Shown piece by piece: positions 1 through 5,689 of a DNA stretch of 6,971 bases. Made by a program: the position numbers and the translations under genes. The stretch's first letter is position 1. Every line of letters begins with the position of its first letter. The notes under the pieces were generated by a model. The model did not search any database and was not told the origin of the DNA. It saw only the letters and a program-made list of their open reading frames with translations. This DNA comes from Deltaproteobacteria bacterium (GTDB lineage: Bacteria; Myxococcota_A; UBA9160; SMWR01): positions 1 to 6,971 of the forward strand of contig JAFDAW010000147.1 of assembly GCA_019313605.1 (NCBI GenBank), read 5' to 3'.

Positions 1-96
1 GTTGATTTCTGTCCACTCGACACCCTTCGACTCCAATAGCTTCTTCGCCGCCGCGCAATACGGGCAGGTGTCCTTTGCGTAGATCACGATCGACAT
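1..96 (-). CDS. Glutaredoxin, N-terminal 32 codons (3' end off the window)
   Basis: Small thiol-disulfide oxidoreductase that reduces disulfides or glutathionylated proteins in the cytoplasm using glutathione. The visible 32 residues begin MSIVIYAKDTCPYCAAAKKL. This is the first beta strand of a thioredoxin fold followed by the dithiol glutaredoxin active site C11-P-Y-C14 and the start of helix 1; the second strand (VEWTEIN) is just entered at the edge. The CPYC tetrapeptide is the classical GrxC/GrxA signature. The ATG at 96-94 was chosen because AGGAG (110-106) lies 9 bases upstream. An in-frame ATG at 105-103 abuts that AGGAG and is too close to use it. The gene lies downstream of gshA on the same strand, separated by 136 bases, which fits a glutathione-related neighbourhood. 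The C-terminal GSH-binding TVP and GG motifs are outside the window, so the subtype cannot be checked. Confidence 0.87.
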   Translation of the reverse strand, partial: MSIVIYAKDTCPYCAAAKKLLESKGVEWTEIN

Positions 97-232
97 CAGG
101 TGCATCTCCTCGGCGCCGCGTTCGGGCATCTCAGCTGATTCACGTTGCACCGCCCTTCAGGCGGAGGCAAGAGTTCCCAAGCCATCGCTTATGCAGCGCG
201 TTTTCCCAGGAACTCGCAGCGCCTTTCTCTAT
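97..232. other. gshA-glutaredoxin intergenic region
   Basis: A 136-base gap on the minus-strand unit between the gshA stop and the glutaredoxin start. It holds the glutaredoxin Shine-Dalgarno AGGAG (106-110) and two modest inverted repeats. The first is a CCGCC/GGCGG hairpin with a 5-base loop at 150-164. The second is a 7-bp pair, GAGTTCC at 171-177 and GGAACTC at 209-215, with a 31-base loop. Neither is followed by a T-tract on the minus strand, so I do not call a terminator. The gap is long enough to hold a separate promoter for the glutaredoxin, but I see no convincing -35/-10 pair. Confidence 0.4.
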
Positions 233-1585
233 TCAATAGCGCGCGTATTCGATCAGGCGCTCGAAGGATCTCTCCCATTCACCCTCCCAGCAATCGAGTA
301 CGACCTGACCGGGGCTCTTTCCGAGCGCGAGCTGCGCAATTACCGGATCCAGGAATGCCGACTCGTCGGGCGCATTCGGACCGGCATGGCCGATCCGCTC
401 AAGCCCGCTTCGCGCGATCCCGACGAGTTCTCGCGCCAGGTCGAGAACGGGTTGCCCCGCGTAGTGCGCGGCCAGGCCCTGGCGCGAAACCGCTTCCGAG
501 GCCGCCTCGCGCTCCGCCTGGTTGGCGTCGACCAGGTTCGCGGCCGCCGTGCGGGCCGTTGCGTCGTACAAGATGCCTTTCCAAAGCGCGGGCATCGAGC
601 AGGTGAGGCCGGGCGGCACTGCGTCGGCGCAGCGAACCTCGATGAACTGTTTGACGCGAACCTCGGGGAACAAGGTCGTGAGGTGGCGATCGAAGTCCGC
701 GAGGGTGGCGCGCTCGCCCCCGCGCCCGTTTTCGAGAAACTGCCGGAAGGTCATGTCGTGGGCCGACTCGAAGCGCCCTTCGCGCTCGACGAAGAACATC
801 GGCACGTCGAGTGCCCAGTCTACATAGCGCCGATAGCCGAAATCGGATTCGAAGGCGATCGGCAACATCCCACACCGATCTGGGTCGGTGTCCGTCCAGG
901 CGTGCATGCGCCTGGAGACAAAGCCATTTGCCTTGCCGTCCGAAAGACTCGAGTTCGCGAAGATCGCCGACACGATGGGTGAAATTGCGAGCGAAGTGCG
1001 AACCTTGTCCACCATATCCGCTTCGGATTCGTAATCGAGATTTGCCTGGACGGTGGCCGTCGTAAACATCATGATCAGCCCGCGCGATCCCCGTGTCGGC
1101 AAATAGCGGCGCATGATGCGATAGCGCTCCTTGGGCATCCGCGGAAGTTCCTCGACGGAGTGGATCGGGTGGATCCCCAAGCCGAGCCAGACGATGTCCA
1201 GCGGCTCGGAAACGGCGCGCACGAGTTCGAGATGGGCGTGAAATTCTGCGCAGGTTTCGAAGATGGTGCGCAGGGGTGCTCCCGAGAGCTCCAACTGTCC
1301 GCCGGGCTCGAGGGTGATGGACGCGCCATCCAGCTGTAACGCGATGATGTTTCCGTCCTCGGAAATGGGCTCCCAACCCGCGCGATCGGCGATGCGCTCC
1401 AACAATTTACCGATTCCGCGATCCCCCGCGTAATCGATCGGGCTCCGGTCGGCTCCGTGGAGGCCGATCTTTTCGTGCTCGGTGCCCACCCGCCAATCTT
1501 CCGGCGGCTTTTCGCCGGCGCGGAGAAACGCGACGAGATCGTCCACCGATTCGATGGGCTGTTCAGGAGTGTTTGTCCCGCTCAC
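233..1585 (-). CDS. gshA: Glutamate-cysteine ligase, plant-type (GCS2 family)
   Basis: Catalyses ATP-dependent ligation of L-glutamate to L-cysteine, giving gamma-glutamylcysteine, the first step of glutathione synthesis, in the cytoplasm. The 450-residue protein matches the plant/alphaproteobacterial type along its whole length. Landmarks are WRVGTEHEKIGLHG (31-44, the N-terminal glutamate/ATP-site signature), the LELSGAPLRTIFETCAEFH block (98-116), MPKERYRIMRRYLP (150-163), the MMFTTATVQANLDYESEADM stretch (172-191), NGFVSRRMHAWTDTDPDR (220-237), YVDWALDVPMFFV (254-266), MTFRQFLENG (278-287), and HLTTLFPEVRVKQFIEVRCAD (301-321). About 450 residues is a normal bacterial length. The GTG start (1585-1583) overlaps the upstream yjjX stop as GTGA. 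GAGG at 1596-1593, inside the 3' end of yjjX, sits 7 bases upstream, which supports this start and suggests translational coupling. No gshB is visible, so the second glutathione step must be encoded elsewhere. Confidence 0.95.
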   Translation of the reverse strand: MSGTNTPEQPIESVDDLVAFLRAGEKPPEDWRVGTEHEKIGLHGADRSPIDYAGDRGIGKLLERIADRAGWEPISEDGNIIALQLDGASITLEPGGQLELSGAPLRTIFETCAEFHAHLELVRAVSEPLDIVWLGLGIHPIHSVEELPRMPKERYRIMRRYLPTRGSRGLIMMFTTATVQANLDYESEADMVDKVRTSLAISPIVSAIFANSSLSDGKANGFVSRRMHAWTDTDPDRCGMLPIAFESDFGYRRYVDWALDVPMFFVEREGRFESAHDMTFRQFLENGRGGERATLADFDRHLTTLFPEVRVKQFIEVRCADAVPPGLTCSMPALWKGILYDATARTAAANLVDANQAEREAASEAVSRQGLAAHYAGQPVLDLARELVGIARSGLERIGHAGPNAPDESAFLDPVIAQLALGKSPGQVVLDCWEGEWERSFERLIEYARY

Positions 1586-1596
1586 ACCGCTTCCTC
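1582..1596 (-). promoter_or_regulatory. Translational coupling junction yjjX-gshA
   Basis: Reading the minus strand, GAGG (1596-1593) is followed 7 bases later by GTGA (1585-1582), where the GTG is the gshA start and the TGA is the yjjX stop. The gshA ribosome binding site is therefore inside yjjX codons. This is direct evidence that the two genes are co-transcribed, and the one-base-shift stop/start arrangement is typical of termination-reinitiation coupling. Confidence 0.75.
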
Positions 1597-2202
1597 GTCG
1601 AGACCGTAGAGGTCGGGTTGTAGAAACGCGACGAGCGCACAGAGTACGCCGTGGCGCGCGTATTCAGCTCGAGGCAACACGCCGTTGCTCAAGCGACCGA
1701 TGTTTCCCGTGCTCAGCGCCGAGGGTTTCGCCGCCGACTCACCGCGGTGGGCCTCCCAGAGGCGATCGAAACCCGCGCCGATGGGTTCGCGATCACGCAC
1801 CGCGGGAATCGAGCAGTCGAGAGGATATCCGAACGCCGAGGAAAAACCGATCGAGGTCCGTTCACCGTCGGTGATGGCCGTGCAACCGATGTTCAAGTGT
1901 GCGACCTCGCCCTCCGCGCCTCCCACGGGAATCGGGACGAGCCCGTCCTCGATTCCGACACCGAGATCGCAGGAAGACTCGCTCATGGCTCCAGCGGCGC
2001 GGTTGCGCGCGCCGCGAATGATCTCCTCGAAACCGACCGGCTGCTCGGATACACCACTCGCCACAGCGACTCCTTCGACTTTGGCGTCGGGCGCATAGGC
2101 GCCGATTGCACTGCGAACCGCGACCAGCTTCGGTTCATTGACCGAGCCGACCCTCACCCACCGAACGGCGGCCAGCGGATTCTCCCGCGAAAAGCGCGTC
2201 AC
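1582..2202 (-). CDS. yjjX: Inosine/xanthosine triphosphatase, YjjX/DUF84 family
   Basis: House-cleaning nucleotidase of the DUF84/YjjX family, whose characterised members hydrolyse ITP and XTP to keep deaminated purines out of nucleic acids. Numbered from the GTG at 2202 it has 206 residues (E. coli YjjX is about 170). Visible family signatures are the substrate loop GSVNEPKLVAV (19-29), SGVSEQPVGFEE (49-60) followed by GARNRA (64-69), the acidic metal-site segment GVGIEDG (81-87), a central TDGERTSIGFSSAFGYP stretch, and the C-terminal LSTGNIGRLSNG...RAEYARHGVLCALVAFL block (163-194). The start is uncertain. GTG 2202 has GAAGGG (2218-2213) 10 bases upstream. GTG 2157 would begin MRVGSVNEPK and fits homologues of usual length but has no good Shine-Dalgarno. 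GTG 2310 opens a frame with an Arg/Pro-rich, non-family N-terminus. It ends in the GTGA overlap with gshA. The family call is firm; substrate is inferred from the family. Confidence 0.82.
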   Translation of the reverse strand: MTRFSRENPLAAVRWVRVGSVNEPKLVAVRSAIGAYAPDAKVEGVAVASGVSEQPVGFEEIIRGARNRAAGAMSESSCDLGVGIEDGLVPIPVGGAEGEVAHLNIGCTAITDGERTSIGFSSAFGYPLDCSIPAVRDREPIGAGFDRLWEAHRGESAAKPSALSTGNIGRLSNGVLPRAEYARHGVLCALVAFLQPDLYGLDEEAV

Positions 2203-2288
2203 AGAGTGGCGGCCCTTCGATCGCCCTGGACCGGGTCGAGGTCTTCGAAGCGCACGCAGCGGTCGATCGCAGGGGGGAATGCGTTCAT
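2199..2288 (-). CDS. Possible 29-residue leader ORF overlapping the yjjX start
   Basis: An ATG at 2288-2286 opens 29 codons beginning MNAFPPAIDRCVRFEDLDP and ending at a TGA (2201-2199). That TGA shares a GTGA with the candidate yjjX GTG start (2202-2200), the same stop/start geometry as at the yjjX-gshA junction. No recognisable family, no clear Shine-Dalgarno upstream (the preceding bases on the coding strand are CCTCCGCG), and an in-frame TAA lies four codons upstream. It could be a coupled leader peptide or simply chance in G+C-rich DNA. The matched overlap is the only positive evidence. Confidence 0.18.
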   Translation of the reverse strand: MNAFPPAIDRCVRFEDLDPVQGDRRAATL

Positions 2289-2376
2289 CGCGGAGGGAAC
2301 TTACCCGCACAGCGCCAAACGGACCACACCGGGCCCCGGCGGATGCAGCCGAAGTGTGGCGCTGGTGATCCCGGGT
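2203..2376. other. Gap between the M23 gene and yjjX
   Basis: A 174-base stretch on the minus-strand side between the stop of the M23 endopeptidase gene and the chosen yjjX start. No T-tract-terminated hairpin is visible. There is a near-palindromic GC-rich patch at about 2333-2343 (CCGGGCCCCGG). The yjjX Shine-Dalgarno candidate GAAGGG is at 2213-2218. The frame of yjjX stays open to 2310, but the resulting residues are Arg/Pro-rich and do not resemble the family. A 29-codon ORF (2288-2199) also lies here and is listed separately. I cannot tell whether yjjX has its own promoter or is read through from the M23 gene. Confidence 0.4.
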
Positions 2377-3864
2377 CTAGAGGGCTTCGTCGGCGGCGAC
2401 GAGGGTGCCGGAGTCGAGCGACGCGAGCAGCGTATCGCGGCGGGCCTGGAAATTGCGCTTGAACTCTTCGGGGAGCGGAGGCCCCTCCGGGGTCGGCAAC
2501 TGAATCGGATTCACGTACTTGCCGTTCTTGGCAACGCGAAAGCAGACGTGCGGGCCGGTCGAGAGCCCCGTACTCCCCACGTAACCGATGACCTGTTTCT
2601 GGGCGACGGGTTGCCCCACGTGGAGTTCATCCGCAAACCGCGAGAGGTGGCCGTAGTAGGTCACATAGCCGTCGGGGTGTCGAACCTTCACCAGATTGCC
2701 GAAGCCGCCCGCCCAGCCGCTGTAGAGAATTTCGCCGCTGGCCACCGCGAAAACCGGGGTTCCCGTGGGTGCCGCGTAATCGATGCCGTGGTGCGGGCGC
2801 GTGATCTTGAGAATCGGGTGACGCCTCTTGACCGCGTAGCGTGAAGTCACGCGGCCATAACGAACGGGGGCCATCAAGAATTCGCGTTGCACGGTGCTTC
2901 CGTCGGGACGGTAGTAGCCGCCACGCCCTTCTTGGGACTCGTAGTACACAGCCGTGTACTCGCCCGACGCACCTGCATACCGAGCTGCGAGAATTCGACC
3001 CGGGCGAACGAAAACCTCGTCTCCGTTCTCATCCGTGCGAAACAATTGCTCGTAGAGAATCCGAAACTCGTCACCCGCTCGGATCATGCGAGAGAAATCG
3101 ACGTCGTAGGCGAATACGTCGGTGACGTCGCTCGCGAGCTGAGGCGCAGCACCTAGATCTGTGATTGCACCGTAGAAACTGGTGGTGACGATTCCAGCGA
3201 TCATCGTCTGACGGGGCCAGAGTTCGGCCTCGCTTCTCACCACCGTGAAGCCACCGTCCGGGTTCGGACTCAACTCGTAGCCGATGATTGGCGAGATGCG
3301 ATAGTGGAAGGATTCGATCTCCCCTTCCGCGTTCTGTACGAGTCGATAGCCGTGACCGGGTTGCGAGTGGCGGAAGTCGTAGTGTCCGATCATCTCTCTC
3401 GCGATCTGATCGACGACTCGCACACTGACGCCTTGTGCGGAAAGTGAACCCACGAGAGTGTCGCCTCGTTCGAGCGTACCTTCCGCGATCCGCGGCGAAA
3501 CCACCTGGGAAACATCGGCCTGCGTTTCGCGCTCGGCCTTTGCTTCCGTCTTGGTCTTCGCTTCGGTCTCGGCCTTCGCTTCTAGTATGGGTGCAGGCGC
3601 AGCTGCGATCGGAGCCTCGAGGATCGGATCCGCCGCAATGGGCTCTGCGGCAACTGGAGCCGCGGAGACCGGCGGGAGCGGAGCCTCGAAATTCGAATCG
3701 TAGGAATCGTCGAACTGGCTGATCTCAACCGGCTTCGCTGCGCTCGATGAATCGAACGGCGACACACTGATCAGCACCCCGAGCAGCGCGCACACGCCCA
3801 GACCAAGCAGTGACAGGATGATCGTGGACAGTCGCCGGTTCGGCGATGGACGGTTCGTACGCAT
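2377..3864 (-). CDS. MepM-like M23 murein DD-endopeptidase, membrane-anchored, Cys-variant zinc site
   Basis: Periplasmic peptidoglycan hydrolase of the LytM/M23 family, expected to cut peptide cross-links during wall growth. Numbering is from the ATG at 3864 (495 residues). The order is: a basic N-terminus and one transmembrane/signal-anchor segment (about 14-36); an Ala/Pro/Glu linker ending in a Lys/Glu-rich stretch (about 65-117); an OapA/LysM-like region (about 131-190, GTLERGDTLVGSLSAQGV); a MepM-type middle domain (DVFAYDVDFSRMIRAGDEFRILYEQ, about 249-273); the M23 domain (about 336-457); and a 38-residue tail. M23 residues visible are H358 and D362 (PHHGIDYAAPTGTP), H406 (YYGHLSRF) and H439 in GPHVCFRVAKNG. 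In the canonical HxH the second His is a zinc ligand; here it is C441 (TGC, 2542-2544). A GTG at 3876 abuts a GGGGG run. The ATG has that run 11 bases upstream and is preferred. Transcribed divergently from the M20 gene. Confidence 0.93.
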   Translation of the reverse strand: MRTNRPSPNRRLSTIILSLLGLGVCALLGVLISVSPFDSSSAAKPVEISQFDDSYDSNFEAPLPPVSAAPVAAEPIAADPILEAPIAAAPAPILEAKAETEAKTKTEAKAERETQADVSQVVSPRIAEGTLERGDTLVGSLSAQGVSVRVVDQIAREMIGHYDFRHSQPGHGYRLVQNAEGEIESFHYRISPIIGYELSPNPDGGFTVVRSEAELWPRQTMIAGIVTTSFYGAITDLGAAPQLASDVTDVFAYDVDFSRMIRAGDEFRILYEQLFRTDENGDEVFVRPGRILAARYAGASGEYTAVYYESQEGRGGYYRPDGSTVQREFLMAPVRYGRVTSRYAVKRRHPILKITRPHHGIDYAAPTGTPVFAVASGEILYSGWAGGFGNLVKVRHPDGYVTYYGHLSRFADELHVGQPVAQKQVIGYVGSTGLSTGPHVCFRVAKNGKYVNPIQLPTPEGPPLPEEFKRNFQARRDTLLASLDSGTLVAADEAL

Positions 3865-3950
3865 GGACCCGGGCACCCCCCTACAGGCGTAGCGCGACGT
3901 AAACTATCGCCCACGCTTGCTCTGCGCGGCCTATAGTTAGCTTTCGTCGA

Positions 3951-3983
3951 CCCGTGATGCACGGTATTTAACCTCATCACGGG
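3951..3983. repeat. Perfect 9-bp inverted repeat with nested alternative hairpin
   Basis: CCCGTGATG at 3951-3959 and CATCACGGG at 3975-3983 are perfect reverse complements with a 15-base spacer. The left arm also takes part in a second palindrome, CCGTG (3952-3956) / CACGG (3960-3964) with a 3-base ATG loop, which cannot form at the same time as the large stem. The element ends two bases before the TATATA box and overlaps where a -35 would fall. This fits either a protein-binding operator or, if transcription starts upstream, a two-state RNA structure. There is no T-run after it, so it is not a simple terminator. Confidence 0.65.
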
Positions 3984-3992
3984 GCTATATAC

Positions 3993-3998
3993 AGGTGG
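3993..3998 (+). promoter_or_regulatory. Ribosome binding site deciding the M20 peptidase start
   Basis: AGGTGG lies 7 bases before the ATG at 4006. It favours that ATG over the GTG at 4000, which would be only one base after the motif. Confidence 0.6.
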
Positions 3999-4005
3999 TG
4001 TGGCG

Positions 4006-5565
4006 ATGAGTATCGAAGCAAAGCGACCCCCCCAGGGGGCCAACGCTTCCAAGAAGCTCTTCGACTCGACGCTAGGCGACCGAAGCTCTCGATTTCAATG
4101 GTTTTTTGGCCACCGACGGCAAATTCTTCGCAAAGCCTCTCGTTTCAACTCTGTAGTGTTTTCACTACTTATCTGCGTCCAGGGGTGCGCGACTTCCAGC
4201 GGAGATTTCGCGCGGAGTGGCGGCGACTTCGCGCGCGCCAAAGATCGCGTCGCCGAACTGCTCTCTCGAGCGATCCAGTTCAAGAGCGTCAACCCACCCG
4301 GCGACGAGAAACCCCTCGCGGGATTCTTCTCCGAGACCCTCTCGAAGGCCGGGATCGAAAACCGCGTAGTCGATACACCATCCGGTGACTCCAAGGTTGG
4401 ACGGGCTGCGGCCTGGGGGGTGGTGCGCGGCAGTGGCGAGCGCCGACCTCTCGTTCTGCTCTCCCATCTAGACGTGGTTCCCGCTGAAGCGGATGCCTGG
4501 AAAACCGATCCGTTTGCGGGTGTTCGCGAGGGGGATCACGTGATCGGCCGCGGTGCGCTCGATGCGAAGGGCATTTCAATTATCCACCTGTTGACGCTGC
4601 TCGAATTGGCCGAACGCGACGCTCCGCTGAAGCGAGATGTCGTCTTTCTCGCAACACCCGACGAAGAGAGTGGCGGGGTGTACGGGGCGGGCTTCATCGC
4701 CCGCGAACGATCCGATCTCCTCGGCGGTGCGGAGTATCTCCTCACCGAGGGTGGTGGGATCTTGAACCGGGGCAGCGGCGATCCGGCGCTCTGGCGGATT
4801 GGCGTGGTCGAGAAGAGTCCCTGCTGGCTCCGTGTCGTCGCGCATGGAACTCCGGGCCACAGCTCCGTACCGCCGCTGGACGCCGCGGTTCCCCGACTGA
4901 TCTCAGCACTCGAGCGCGTGAGCCAAATCGAATCTCCAATCATTGTCGCACCCGAGATCGCGCAGATGTATCGGGAGTTGGCGAAGCTGGCCCCGCCCGA
5001 AGACGCCGCCGGATACGCGGACCTCGCCCGCAGCCTCGCCGAAGATTCAGAGTTCCGACACCGCTTCATGACCTTGCGTTTTCAGGCGGCGCTGGTGACC
5101 AACACGATGGCGGTTACGGTCCTCGAAGGTGGCTCGCGCACCAACGTTCTTCCCGCGGAGGCTGTCGCCCACATCGACGCGCGCTTGTTGCCGGGAGAAA
5201 GCTGTGAGCGGTTTACCCATCGCGTGCAGCAAGCCATTGCAGATCCGGGCATCAGCACCGAGGTGCTGCTCTCATTCGAAACCCGCAGCTCATCCTCGGA
5301 CACGCCACTCTACGCGGCCATTGGAACCATCGCGGCGAAATCCGATCCGCCGGCCCATACGGTCCCATCGGTCACCATCGGCTTTACCGACGCCCACTAC
5401 TTTCGCGACATCGGAGTGACCTCATACGGCTTCACACCCCGAGCGATGCGGCGCGAAGACTACGCGGGCGTACACGGCCACGACGAGCGCGCGGACATCG
5501 GCACACTCGCAAACGCAGTGACCACCCTAATCGAAATATTGGAAGAACTCGACCGCCTGGACTGA
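4006..5565 (+). CDS. M20 family metallopeptidase lipoprotein (carboxypeptidase S/PM20D1-like)
   Basis: Zinc exopeptidase or amidohydrolase of the M20 family, predicted to sit on the envelope as a lipoprotein. Numbered from the ATG at 4006 (519 residues). A long basic n-region precedes a short hydrophobic stretch (VVFSLLICVQGC, 50-61), whose C61 in VQGC is a plausible lipobox cysteine. Metal-site motifs are all present: H154 and D156 in LSHLDVVPA, D186 in GRGALDAKG (bridging Asp), E220 (general base) and E221 (ligand) in TPDEESGG, E248 in LTEGGG, and H490 in VHGHDER. The inserted dimerisation domain begins near 267, with HGTPGHSSVPP at 280-290, a pattern also seen in carboxypeptidase S/PM20D1 relatives. 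Length and motif spacing are normal. Substrate cannot be read from sequence; short peptides or N-acyl amino acids are family possibilities. The stop is followed immediately by a 9-bp hairpin. Confidence 0.93.
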   Translation: MSIEAKRPPQGANASKKLFDSTLGDRSSRFQWFFGHRRQILRKASRFNSVVFSLLICVQGCATSSGDFARSGGDFARAKDRVAELLSRAIQFKSVNPPGDEKPLAGFFSETLSKAGIENRVVDTPSGDSKVGRAAAWGVVRGSGERRPLVLLSHLDVVPAEADAWKTDPFAGVREGDHVIGRGALDAKGISIIHLLTLLELAERDAPLKRDVVFLATPDEESGGVYGAGFIARERSDLLGGAEYLLTEGGGILNRGSGDPALWRIGVVEKSPCWLRVVAHGTPGHSSVPPLDAAVPRLISALERVSQIESPIIVAPEIAQMYRELAKLAPPEDAAGYADLARSLAEDSEFRHRFMTLRFQAALVTNTMAVTVLEGGSRTNVLPAEAVAHIDARLLPGESCERFTHRVQQAIADPGISTEVLLSFETRSSSSDTPLYAAIGTIAAKSDPPAHTVPSVTIGFTDAHYFRDIGVTSYGFTPRAMRREDYAGVHGHDERADIGTLANAVTTLIEILEELDRLD

Positions 5566-5588
5566 GCGCGACCCAAAATGGGTCGCGC
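5566..5588 (+). repeat. Palindrome A1, possible terminator of the M20 gene
   Basis: GCGCGACCC (5566-5574) and GGGTCGCGC (5580-5588) form a perfect 9-bp stem, or 10 with the A-T closing pair, around an A-rich loop. It starts directly after the M20 stop codon. It could act as a terminator or mRNA 3'-end stabiliser, but the following bases (CACGGCT) give no T-tract, so intrinsic termination is not assured. Its 17-base core (5569-5585) recurs inverted at 5637-5653. Confidence 0.6.
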
Positions 5589-5605
5589 CACGGCTACGCC
5601 ACGTC

Positions 5606-5622
5606 GGGAATCCGCAGGATTC
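5606..5622. repeat. Palindrome B1 (17-base repeat, copy 1)
   Basis: GGGAATCCGCAGGATTC. The internal GAATCC (5608-5613) and GGATTC (5617-5622) pair across a GCA loop. An identical 17-base copy lies 62 bases downstream. Confidence 0.8.
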
Positions 5623-5635
5623 ACCCGCCAGGAGC

Positions 5636-5654
5636 ACGACCCATTTGGGGTCGT
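5636..5654. repeat. Palindrome A2, inverted copy of A1
   Basis: ACGACCC (5636-5642) and GGGTCGT (5648-5654) form a 7-bp stem with a 5-base loop. The reverse complement of 5637-5653 differs from the A1 core (5569-5585) at one base in 17, so this is an inverted near-copy rather than an unrelated hairpin. Confidence 0.75.
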
Positions 5655-5667
5655 ACGACGCCGCAAA

Positions 5668-5686
5668 GGGAATCCGCAGGATTCCC
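5668..5686 (-). terminator. Palindrome B2 (copy 2), candidate terminator of the aminotransferase gene
   Basis: GGGAATCC (5668-5675) and GGATTCCC (5679-5686) form a perfect 8-bp stem with a GCA loop; 5668-5684 is identical to B1. On the minus strand it begins 3 bases after the aminotransferase stop codon and is followed by only TTT, so it is a weak intrinsic-terminator candidate as well as a repeat unit. Confidence 0.5.
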
Positions 5687-5689
5687 CTG

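Larger units (their letters stand above)
3865..4005. promoter_or_regulatory. Divergent promoter region between the M23 and M20 genes
   Basis: A 141-base intergenic region that must supply start signals in both directions. For the plus strand, a TATATA box at 3986-3991 lies just upstream of the AGGTGG ribosome binding site. The hexamer 17 bases upstream (GGTATT, 3963-3968) is a poor -35, so an activator or a non-sigma70 factor is possible. For the minus strand, AT-rich patches at about 3901-3908 and 3931-3939 (CTATAGTTAG on the plus strand) are -10 candidates without an obvious -35. An inverted repeat, listed separately, occupies 3951-3983. The existence of a divergent promoter region is inferred from gene orientation; exact elements are uncertain. 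Confidence 0.5.

Noticed and set aside
150..164. CCGCC/GGCGG hairpin as a gshA terminator
   Set aside because: Only a 5-bp stem without a T-tract on the minus strand, and it is 69 bases past the gshA stop; common by chance in G+C-rich DNA.
191..982. 263-codon open frame on the plus strand antisense to gshA
   Set aside because: Complement of the strongly conserved gshA coding sequence, with no motif of its own.
399..1376. 325-codon minus-strand frame inside gshA
   Set aside because: Same strand but out of frame with gshA; very Arg/His-rich and without family signal.
1651..2844. 397-codon open frame on the plus strand antisense to yjjX and the M23 gene
   Set aside because: It spans two well-recognised minus-strand genes and the gap between them, has no recognisable family motifs and an Arg-rich composition. 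It is a G+C-driven antisense shadow.
3796..3864. Twin-arginine signal (NRRLSTI) at the N-terminus of the M23 protein
   Set aside because: The RR pair is followed by a long, strongly hydrophobic segment and lacks the rest of the Tat consensus and a clear AxA site. An ordinary Sec signal anchor is a simpler reading.
5606..5684. Two identical 17-base repeats as a mini CRISPR array
   Set aside because: Only two copies, with a second palindrome in the spacer and no cas gene. The repeat is a short hairpin unit of a REP-like element instead.
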